From: Antedon bifida
Taxonomy: Eukaryota > Echinodermata > Crinoidea > Comatulida > Antedonidae
Assembly (NCBI GenBank): GCA_963402885.1
Contig: OY727094.1
Span: forward strand, 28,770,501 to 28,834,500
Direction: 5' to 3'
Length of the DNA stretch: 64,000 bases
The position numbers were made by a program, and so were the translations under genes. Numbering within the stretch: the first letter of the stretch is position 1; each line of letters begins with the position of its first letter. The notes beneath the pieces were generated by a model, which worked only from the letters and a program-made list of their open reading frames with translations, did not search any database and was not told the DNA's origin. Below, one piece after another: positions 22,844 through 34,283 of the stretch.

Positions 22844-25800
22844 CACCATTGCATGAGTGGAACATGTGCGGCGCGCGTCTAAAAGATTTAAAATGTCCAC
22901 AGCAATCATCTCGGTTCCCTACATTTAGAAGCCTTGTTTCCATTATTTACGTTCATTGATGTATATTATATTGTCTGTATTTCTATTTTGGTTAAAGCAA
23001 TAATCCAATGATACGCATCGATTAACTGATCTTATCAGCTTCGTTACATTTTACAAGGGTATGTATTCTTGAATTTGACTGATACCCCTGAAAAAGACGA
23101 TCGAGTGCTGATGTCAACAACAATTGGAAGGCCACTCGAACTTGTATTAATCGTTCTATAATTCTGGACACGCAAGTCATGTAAATGTATGCATTTGTGA
23201 AAGAAAAAAAAAAGACAAATAAAAAGCCGACTGTGGTAATTGAAAGGCATATTTATTCGTCAATGATCTAATGTTGCCCATGTTATTATTATGCTGGTAT
23301 ATGCATGTGAGGTAGAAATTTCTACCACTATGATATTGTATAAGCAGTGACGAGTGGAATTACGTGGGTTTGTGTATAATCATTCCGTATATATATTATA
23401 ATATATTCAATGATTATTATCCTAACGGCCACCTTGAGCGCGTATTACAGTAATAGTCTCAGTAAATGGTTATTTTGTTTATGAAGTAGATGTATTGAGG
23501 AAGTACTGAAGTAATAGACCCAAGCATATTAGTAATATTATCATCATTACACCTATTATTTTAGTGTGCGTTGAAACGTTTTGACGGTATTATTGTTAGT
23601 TCGATTTCTATGTACATTCGTGGCAGCAGGAAGATAGACCGTGGCACCAAGTCAAATTATTTTGACAATAATATAATAATTCCAATTGCCACACTTGACT
23701 TAACAAGACAAATAGCAAGTAGGAGATGAAAATCTGCGATCATGTGTGAAATTGACAGCAAGTTAACGGATAAGTGTGAATCGCCATTTTGATGCCATAT
23801 TGCTTGGTTAGTTCGTCGTTTAAGAGGATATTGTTTACAACTTGAATCGTTTATTAAGTCAATTCTCGTCACAGTGTCGACAACATAATCGATTCATTAT
23901 TGACCATACTGTTTCCAGCATGCCTTTAAATATTCGCACGAAGTACTTTAGAAAATCGTATTGCATCATCCATAAAGTATATATATTAATATATTATATT
24001 GTATATTAAGATATTAAAATATAATTTCTGCGATAATACAGCAAACCCAATATTAGAATCATTGTCACTATGTTATTAAAACATTATTAACATACGTGTA
24101 GTATATTCTTGACACGCAAAATATCGCGTTTCGGTTGTAAACACTACACGTCATAACACGCAACGCTTATACACTACCACACGCGTTAGGCGCTTTAGAA
24201 ATGTAGTACTCTAGCATGTATTTAGATAGTTAGCTTCAGTTTTAATCAAGTTCACGTTTATCATCTGACAAATATTGGAATGAGGTTGATTATTTTATGC
24301 TGAAAGAGTACTCGGTTTCCTATTAACGTGTACAGTATTATGCGCCTAAGGATGGCGCGTTTTATGTATAGCGTATAATTGTGTGTTGTGTGGCGTTTAG
24401 TTGGACCCTTAATTTTTATCATGTAATGTAACTCGTGTTCGTACTCGTAAAACGTACTGAGTGGCGAACACAAGTGAGACGCGCAATGTCTAACGACGAT
24501 TAGCGTTTTAGGAGAGAATGTAACTCGAGAATGTTTGATTTTGACTCAGTACGTGTTATGGTAAACAAAATAACGGTCTATTTAGAGATTAATATCACAG
24601 AATTAAAACATAATTTAACATTATTGCTAACTTAATTAACCGTAAGTGTCCGTATCTATATTATCGTAAATATTATAACCATGATACATGAAACAATAGC
24701 AATGTTATTGAGATATTACAGTATTTAATTAGTATAGTACGTCTATTATATCCATATTGTTCAAATTGACATTTGAAAACGACAACGCCTCGAATGACGC
24801 AACACAGCAAGAGCAGTTTTGTTATTAAAATGCATTCAACATATCTTATTACACATCGATTTTAATTACGATTCTCTTTATGTATGTCCTTATATATTCT
24901 AAATACAATGTCGAACATTTTTGCTTTAGCAGTTAGGCATATATGATTTGATTTGCATTTATTAGGGAAATCATCATAAAAAATACATACAAAGTGATAA
25001 CATAAATTACTGACATTACAAATAAATACATTTATAAAAGATTTGTCAGGATAGCCCAAAAAGGTTATTAGCTTATTTCCATTGGGATCCTTTATAGAAA
25101 TTGTAATTATTTCGAGTCTATTACGTAATCTCGTTTTAAAGTAACCTTACACTTATTCACGAGAGCAGGAATACTTCTGAGAATTGTAATTACTACTAAT
25201 GCAAGCTAGAAGGTTTTTAACATAGGAGATGCATGTTAATAAATTTCAAAGTATATATAGTGTGGATAGATTTTCTCTATAGTATTTAGTAATAATTTTC
25301 GATCTAAAATCAGCAAATTTTGTGTGAACCTTTTAATGTAGTGATTCGTACTAGCGGTGCCTAGTAAACTTCTCAGTTCAGTTTAAATCATCAATATGCT
25401 TAGATTAACGGTATAAAGACCAAACTAGATTTCATATTTAGAGAGACACAGCGGAAGGTTCTAATTTATCAAGGATAACCTTACATCTAAATGTAATTTG
25501 TTGAACTCGAAATCTAAAGAAACCGAAAGATATATTTCTGCTGACGTCATCTTAAATGTTACTCTTCATACCATAATGTTTAACAGATAATGTTAAATAT
25601 AGTGAGAATCGAATATATTAGAAGAAAATTGAAGGTAGATTCTAGTAAACTCGACATCTAGGCCTATGTTGCAACCTCATGGTTCGTTCGCAGTGTCAAT
25701 AATTACAGTATGTGCTTTTGGAGAAACGCCTTTAAATTGTACGCGTTAGTTAGTAACCTGAATGCGTCATCAGAAACGCGTTTTTGTAAAGTTATATACT

Positions 25801-27230
25801 GTCATTACGTATATTTGTTTTACGATAGGTCGGAGCTGCCAATTGCAGTCGCTTAAGCTTCATATATCACTGTTGACATTATTAAGCTTTAAATGTTCCC
25901 GTGCCAAACAGGAGTTGAGTTAAAAAACAACCATACGCAAACAAAATATAAACGGCTATCTTGTGTTCAAAGCAAGGAGAGTGAATTATACTGCTTTTAA
26001 TGATGTGTAGGCCAACTCATAGTATGCATTTTAAATGAGATTTGTATCTGCAAATATTGATATAATACTAACATTGTATCATGAATAGCTGTACTTAATT
26101 AATCAGTGTAAATTAATCATGTTGTGAACAAAGACCCATACAGGTCGAATTCTGCACGTCACAACACATTTCATTTTAAAAATGCATTCAAACAAGTCGT
26201 GTATTTGTGTTCAAACCTGTTTTGTTATTTTATACTTGATCGTACAGAATAATCAATAGTAAATTTAAATTCGCTAACAGCTAGCGATGACAGTAGACCT
26301 GTCAGTGACAGTATTTTATTTTTTATTTTTATCACTATCACATTACTGTTAGGCCTAGCTCTTAGGCCTACAGGACAAATATATAGGCCTACTGCCAGAT
26401 TCGGCAGAATACTGCACAAGAAATTTGAATTCACCAAATGCAGTGATTTAATTGTTAGTCAACATTGTAGTCTCATTGATGTTTATGTTTGACAGCAAAT
26501 GCTAATCGCCGGTTTAACTATGTTGTATGATTGAAAGTATTTCAATACTTCTCAAGTCATCGAAAGCAACATTCAATTTGCATTAATTCGCTTGCTGATG
26601 GGCATACGTCCAGGTTAAGAAATAAATGTATTTAATTATTTTTATGGATTTGCTCCATTCAAACAGGTTCCATTTGTTCGGAACGTATCTGTATTCAGTA
26701 GATTTATGAATGAATGAAAGAATACTTATTAATTTACATTATAGCAATGATAATAAAGATATGGCATGTACAAATTTTTTATTGATAATCGATTGAATAA
26801 ATTAACATAATTATAGCTTTATGAATAATTCAGTAGAATTAACTATAATTTACATAATTATAATAATGTTAGTGCTGTTATATTATAGAATATCAATGAT
26901 AACATTCAGAATATCACTAAACTGTTATGATTTTCTATTGAATATTCTATTTAAAATCAAAATCATAAAAGTCATATTTTCACATTTGAGACTTTAACAT
27001 CCAAGGTGAAAAGTTTAACAGTTTAGTCTAACACTGCTTGTATCATGAATTTCAATATGACGGTAATAATTTTATCCAGTACACAGAATAATAATGATAG
27101 CCATACACTGATAATGAAATGTCACTATTGTCTTTGACATATGGAAATGTTATGCTTCAGGATGTTTTGACCTTTCGTTTTCAAACTAAAATAGGTCGAC
27201 TTGTCTTTATCTTTCAGATTACAGTAAACG

Positions 27231-30200
27231 ATGGAGAATCTTGAGAAGGAACTTATTTGCCCCATATGTGATGACTATTTTACAACGCCAATTGTTCTAC
27301 CATGCCATCACAATATCTGCCACAAATGCGCAAGAGAATGCCTTTCCAGTGTTGGCAGATTGTCCAATGCTGGTTCGGTAGAAAGTGTTTACTCTGTTTC
27401 TGGAGGTTCACCACCATTATCGCCTAACTCTCCTCCTAAGACATCAATTTCAAGTAATGTTAGCCCTAGATCTTCAAATGGACAGACGTCACCGTCGATG
27501 CAAAGAAAGTCTATCTCAAGAACTGGAAGCCTACGTAGACGTTCGGGTTCGTTCAGACGTCAGAGTTCGATTGCCACCAGTGAGAGCGAGGTAGGAGGGG
27601 CTGTCACCAAAGGCTTGCGCAGGCGTGAGTCATTTGGTGGAAGGTCCCCCAGACCGCCTCTTTCAGCATCTAGTAGGAGTTCAACTCCGAGGGTAAAGAA
27701 CTTCCCGTGTCCATCCTGCAAGTCCGATGTTGATTTAGGAGACAAAGGTATAAATGGACTCTTCCGAAATTTTACACTTGAGGCTATTGTTGAGAGGTTA
27801 GTAGTACAATCAAGTGTATATAAATGTATATATAATTGAAAGTAATAAAACAAACATTCCTAAAGCTGAAGTTGACACTTACCCAAAAAACCCCATTGCA
27901 ACAACGTTTTCTTTTACACGAGTCATCCAAAAGATCCTGTCTTCATCTGTAAGCAATACAAATATTACAGACAATATATGGTGATAACGTTTTTTGTTTC
28001 CATCGTTTTATCAGGTACAAATTGGCAGCCAAGAAAGCTGCCAGTATACCATGTGGATCCTGCAGAACTCGTCCGCCTGAAGATGCCACGAAAAGTTGCC
28101 TGGACTGTCGTGCAAGCTACTGTAACGTGTGCTACAAGAACGCTCATCCATGGGGCACTCCACGAGCTCAGCACATGCATGTTGGTCCAACAAGGAATTA
28201 CAGACCTAAGGTTAGTTGACCACATATTAGTACTGACAAACTAAGACAATGCCACGTCATGCCACCATCCTCTCTGAATTTATCTTTAAAACATTTTTCT
28301 TTAAAACATTTATATACCGGACTACACCATACTAGACACAAAAACAACACTCCACACCAATCCAACATTCGAAAGTTTCATCATCTCATTAGGGACAAAT
28401 TCATCATCAGATTAGCAGCATTAAACCTAAATCTGACCATTTAAAATCTTGCTACACATATCATCTTGCTGAAACTTATTTTATAAGTATTAGTATATTA
28501 TATTATGGATTTTGAAAACTTCTATGTGTTTAATATGAGACTTTCTTTTCCGATACTCAGACAATAACATGTCCAGAGCATCCAGACGAACGAGTAACGA
28601 TGTACTGCGAAGGATGTCAAAAACCAATTTGTCACATGTGTAAATTTTCCGGTGTTCACGCAAACCATAAAGTATCCGGCATGGAAAGGAAATACAATGT
28701 TATGAAGGTTCGTAATTCCGCACACTCATTTTGGAATGATATACAATACTATATTATTAAAAAAGTATGATAGTTATCGGGCTTATAATATCACCGATTT
28801 CATTATAAAGGCACAGACCAGAATCAAGCCCATTAAATCCATCTACAGTTACAAGAAAAATGAAATAATATTAATATTAATATTTAATAATTCAATTTGA
28901 GGTTGAAGTAAGATGAATTAACTTCTTAGAAGTTTGGTTTGTTCCTTTAGTTCTTGGTGGAGTAATCCCTTTGCAGGGATTCCCATTTAATATTGCAAGA
29001 ACCCTTAAACTCAAAATATTTTTAATTATAAAAAAGTTTAACAAAAATAATGGAAATAAAATTATAACTGAATTAAATTACATAAGGTATACAATTGATA
29101 TATGTATACTATTGGTTATTACCATATTACTATTAATTATGTCTTCTGCTTCTTGAACAAGACAAAACTGTATATATCTACATTGCTTGAGATATTTTAT
29201 TGTATGTTACACATTTGTTGTTTTGTTTACCTTGTAGGATAAATTAGAGAAAAACATAAATAAAGTACAGGGTAGACGAGATTTGATTCAAGCAGAACTT
29301 GATCGAATTAAGGCGATGAGGCTGAGACTAGAAGTAAGTTATGTGGAGATATTATTTAACATTTTTACATTGTTTATAATCAATATCATTATAAGATACC
29401 ATGAGTATGATGCTTTTTCATTAGGACAATGATGCAAAACTTGAAATATATAAACATATTGTCATCATTACATCAATTTCTTAAGGTTTCAAGCTAAATA
29501 GCACCAGTATTGTATGACTGCAATTATTTCTTTTACTTTGTATTTTATTAGACATCTGGGGTCATGTTTAAGGAGCATGTAAAATCCGCATTGGATAGCG
29601 TGTCAGAGTTACTGGCGACGAGACAAGAAAGTCTTCTTGAACGTGCAGAAACTGAAGTTTCTACCAGGATTGACGTTGTACAAAACATGTTGGAAGCGTA
29701 TGAGAAAATGCTTCAAGATTGCAATGTCATCGAGTATGCGCAGGAGATTTTAAAAGAAACTGAGCATGCGTGCTTCGTGCAAGCAGCACGCCCTGTGATT
29801 AGCCGGTTAGTTGATATTTAGTATTTATACAATTATTAATTTTTGTTCCAAAGTTCAGTACTTTATCGACGACACATTTTGATTGATTGCATAGTGGAAG
29901 TTCTTTATTACGAATGAACAGCTGATCAATTTATCAACTTACTATTTTTGTCAACCTTGTAGAATGTATTGATTGTGATTGATTATTATTTTCTTCTGTT
30001 TGATTGGTTACATATAACCATACTTTTATATCACCAGAATGCATAAAATGGCAGACACAATGAAGCTGAAGAACATTGATGTATCAGACGATTTTAAAAA
30101 CATGTCGATAACATCAGACAAAGCGTTAGAGGCTGTCGGAGACCTGGACTTCTTAAAAAGTAAGAACTTCATTTTAGTATGATTAACAAGAAGTTGAAGT

Positions 30201-31848
30201 GCGCATGGTCATGTTTGTTCAATGTTATTGAAGTATATTATATCATACCGTATACAAATATGAATATTCATGAGAGAGATCAAATCATGTAGTCTTATCT
30301 TATACTGTCTCCTACTGTAATGTAAGCATTCATAAACTGAAGAAACAAGAATAAATAGACTAAGATAGCCTGTTGCACAAATGCAGATATGGAATTAGTT
30401 TAGGTACATTATACACCAACATCTTGCGTTAGCCATGGCGGCGCTCTACTACTACGTCATATGGTTCTGTTTTTTTTTCTAAATATTCTGTGCCAGTGCT
30501 GGACCTACGACAGTTATTGATAGATAGACTACAAAAGCTCCCGAAAATTCATAAAATTAATTATTTTAATATTAACGCAAATATAAAAAATTAGTTAAAA
30601 AATAATATTATGTTTTATATTTAGTTCCTGGAGTTCCAACAATGCTTCCCGACGAATCGTATGCGTATAAAGACGTAAAGCTTTGCTGGAAGGAACCGTC
30701 AGATGGCGGGAAAGTTGATTCTTATAACTTAGAGTATCGTATGTGTATTCAACATTCGCCCACCAAGAAAGGGCAAAAAACAAAGCAGACGAAAGTTGAT
30801 ACTGCGGATCAAACCGAACGAAACAATTCCACATCGTGGACTGGAATACAGGGTATTACAACTAGTCAACATACTATCTGCAGTCTGGAGTATGGTCAGG
30901 AATATGAGTTCAGAGTTCAAGCTGTGAATGCTGCAGGATGTGGAACATTTTCTGATGTAATATCGCTACGAACTGCTCCAGGATCAGGTTAGTATTTGTC
31001 ATTGTTAAGTTGTTGTTGTTAAGTTATTTTTAAAGTAGTAGTTAACCGAGTACTAGTTATGATTTAGAAGATGGAGGAGCTTGTATGCAAGTTCAAATAC
31101 TTATATCTTTTGAAATTTTGACCAAATCTGTTCACATTCTCCATTCCGGACTTAAAAGAAGACTCTTTTTGTTGTGTAATATTATTTCTTTCTCACTAAT
31201 ATTTAGTCGACATTATACGTTTTGTATTTTTTTTCAGTGTTTAACTTCCAGTTTGACGCAACAAAGATTAACTCTGGGAAAGACACTGTTGAAATAAGTG
31301 GGAATGGAATGAATGCAACTGTCCTTCCCAACAGCAGCATTCTGGACAATGTTGGTCTTATCCCAAAAACTCCTGTATCACTCAATCCCGTCTACATTAT
31401 TGGCGATCAGAAGATCACTTCTGGAAGACATTACTGGGAAATCGTAATTAACCAATCAGCTTATGTTTCTCAAGTCGGTGTGGTAAGTGAAAAGAAATCT
31501 CGTCTGGTGTTGCATCCGGGTGACCAAGTAAGTACAGATAGTGGGCATGACAGCTGTGAGGAGGCAGACGTGCACGAAGATCCATTGGGTAGTGACTGTG
31601 GAGTGATGATCAACCACTTTATGGGGAAAGTGCGGTTGCCATCGCCAAAGACCAGCACCACCAAGGATACGTCTGCAGTAACGGTATCAAACACTCTCGG
31701 AGTGTTAGTAGATTGTGACAATGGTCTGGTGAGTCTGTATGATGGTAAAACAAAACGTGTAGTGTTCACCAGTGAAGGTTGCATACGGGGACCCGTTTAT
31801 CCTGGATTGGTAATCGTAGGAGCTGGTTCATTCAGTATTCGATGTTAG
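27231..31848 (+). CDS. TRIM36/TRIM46-like RING-type E3 ubiquitin ligase
   Basis: Eight coding exons join in frame: 27231-27796, 28015-28210, 28561-28707, 29238-29333, 29552-29805, 30038-30159, 30625-30987 and 31238-31848 (2355 nt, 784 residues). Domains in order are a RING with Cys10, Cys13, Cys25, His27, Cys30, Cys33, Cys160 and Cys163; B-box 1 near 200-243; B-box 2 near 257-295; coiled coil and COS region about 300-460; fibronectin type III about 461-581; and B30.2/SPRY about 582-784. The run RING, two B-boxes, coiled coil, COS, FN3, SPRY defines class I TRIM proteins. [15 protein letters not shown] and HPWGT..AQH point to the TRIM36/TRIM46 branch, which binds microtubules and ligates ubiquitin. 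The RING has an unusually long Ser/Arg-rich insert of about 125 residues between Cys33 and Cys160. A CAG acceptor at 27215-27217 shows the 5' UTR is spliced. Confidence 0.93.
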
Positions 31849-33090
31849 TGCTGCAGTCTTTGATGCTTATGACGGCAAACAAATATAATCATGTTACGCC
31901 TTACTCAAAGTACTAAAGTATTTCGTCAATTTTATGTTTTTGTAAATATGTTTGTTCATTTTCTTTTGTTTGTGTGTGTTTTTTTATTTTTGGTTTGCTA
32001 TTTTAACATTTATTTACTTATACATAAAGTGAATTCTTGGCAACGCCACGACCACAACGTTTTAAAATATATTGCCACAATTGTAAAGATTTCTAATTGT
32101 GTATTGTGATATAAAAACTTTAGAAATATTATCGTGTAAAAAGATGTATAATTATAATGGTATTAAGCACAATTGGTTTTAGTGCCGATTGTCTACGTAA
32201 TAATATGTTAGCATCCAGATTATGAGGAAGGCCTTTTAGGTGCTTCTATCATCATGTTTCTGTAAACATATTGTTTTATTGCGTTTTATCCTTTTCATGC
32301 TTGTTTTAGTTTAAGTAAATATTATATCCATATAGTTATGCAAGATTTACAAAATGTACTAGTTTGACCTTTTTAAATGTACAGCAGCTTTGCCTTAACA
32401 TTAGTACCGTAAGCGCAATTAAAATAAAGTACTACTCTAGGACAGTTTAAATTATGTATTTTAATGTTAAGGTGATAGAATATTCATTCTATTTAAAATG
32501 TTATTAATTGCTGTACGTTATCAAATAAGAATATAGTAGCAGCATATATTTGACCAAAGTCATATTGGTAACTGATAGTATATTTACAAGTTAAGTGAAC
32601 GCGATGTTTTGTTATTTGTTTTATTAAAAGGGGATTAAGCACAGTTGAATATACATTTTTAAACCTTGATTTATGATAACCCTATTCTTCTATAGATCTA
32701 ACTGCGCATGACCAAAATCAACACATAGGCCTCATGTTATTAGCGAACGTACCATTTTGTGGCATCAACGAGATTGGCGTTCAAACTTAGTTATGCGTAG
32801 TAGGCCTACATCGGTAAACAGATTAATGGATGCTATTGTGCCTTTTCCACCTACCTCCTTGCCTTGATATATTCTGACGTCACTTTAGTTATGCAATAAT
32901 ATTATGACGTTATCTTTTGTCTTTCGTGATGGATGTACTATATTATTATAATATGTAAATATATTAGGAATTGAAGTGAGTTATTTTTGTAAAAGAATTA
33001 GTTATATTATTTTTAATTGTACAAAATATGTATGCACACAGTATATTAAATGTAAAGTGATAAGCAGAATAAATGTATAGAAATTTAAAA
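31849..33090 (+). other. 3' UTR of the TRIM gene
   Basis: AT-rich sequence without coding signal runs from the stop to a canonical AATAAA at 33068-33073. Other possible signals lie upstream, for example AAAATAAAG near 32421, so several UTR lengths are possible. Confidence 0.55.
33068..33073 (+). terminator. AATAAA, likely distal polyadenylation signal of the TRIM gene
   Basis: This exact hexamer is followed by A-rich and then T-rich sequence. It is the last strong signal before the convergent minus-strand gene. Confidence 0.5.
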
Positions 33091-34283
33091 TAAAAAAAAC
33101 GTTCTTGTCCCTTTGTTCTACCGTTATATTATTGTATTTTGATAATCGTCGCAATTTCTCGTATTTTACTAAGTACCGTACGCGACCAATTTATCCTTTT
33201 TTCAACCGCTCAGTTAGCTCAGATGGCTATGACGTCACAAAAATCCACGAGTTTCAAATTAAAAAAAACAACAAACAAACAAACGGCCGAAAGATGTTTT
33301 GATGATCTTGGTTAATGAATTGAAACGATTAAGTATATGAGTAATACTACTATCCATTTAAAATATTATAGTATACCTTAATTATAACAGTAGTAGTAGT
33401 TTTAGATTTAGCGCCCATGTTGTTGACTCTTAGTTACCACGAAGAAAGCAGTTTCTATACTAGGCTCAATCATGGAGGAAGGAGTTATAGAAATTCACCG
33501 GAGCCTACTCAATCCAAGACGTTTTTTAGCACCTATAGTTAAAGTCTTTATGAAAGCAACGGTAATTGTATTTGTACAAAAGTCAAAATATTTGTTTTTT
33601 ATTTCAATATAAAATATTAAGCAAATTAAATATTTTAATAATACATTAATTATAAACGATACGCTTGTTATATGGCTGCTATTTGTTTGCTGATTGTAAA
33701 TACCGTCCCCGCTAATATGAACAGTTACCTTTAGACCGTAGGCCTTCGTTAAGTTTGTTCCTCTTTCTATTAGTAGAAACGTAACTGTACATTTTCCAAG
33801 TTACCAAGTAAAAACTATTTTATACAATATTAATTTTACAATTAAATTAAAAGTTGAAAGATATTTGAAATATAATAATACAAATATCTTTCATTCTTTC
33901 TAATAACAACTAAAATGGGTTTAGAATAATTACTAAGTACACAAAAATAATTACCGTAATGTTGACTGTTGTATATCATGTAGAAGAGTAACTAACGTCA
34001 GACAACTTTAAGACAATAAACAAAAGCTGCTAAATCTCAAATGTTATACAAAATAATTAAGTAACCAAAATCAAAAGATTAATTAAATTGAAAGAGAGAA
34101 TCGAAATATAGTACTAATTCTTTCCTGCTGCTTCGTTTTTTAAAATATATTTTTCATTAGGGATCTTTTGGCTTGCGACGACATACTGTAGGACCTACGC
34201 ATTGATGTGTCATCGTGAGTCGTCGGTTGTCACTTAATTTGGACCTAGACTCCACCAAAACTGTGTTGAGGAATTAACATCAC
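33091..34283. other. Convergent intergenic spacer
   Basis: This separates the 3' ends of the TRIM gene (plus) and the membrane protein gene (minus). I see no exon, RNA gene or recognisable element in it. TAGCTCAGATGGC at 33216-33228 looks like a pol III A box but has no proper B box. Confidence 0.5.

Larger units (their letters stand above)
12915..27217. other. Gene-poor region of about 14 kb upstream of the TRIM gene
   Basis: I see no coding exon that splice signals, frame and composition together support. The region holds MITE-like copies at 20.2 and 22.7 kb, a pogo-like inverted-repeat element at 18.3-19.0 kb, a GACC-repeat element at 19.2-19.3 kb, a G-rich tract at 14.4 kb and a short perfect hairpin at 15.1 kb. 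The TRIM coding start is preceded by a splice acceptor at 27216-27217, so at least one non-coding first exon of that gene should lie here. I could not locate it. Confidence 0.5.

Noticed and set aside
33216..33260. tRNA-like A box TAGCTCAGATGGC
   Set aside because: The expected B box is only GTTTCAAATT-like, and no cloverleaf can be drawn.
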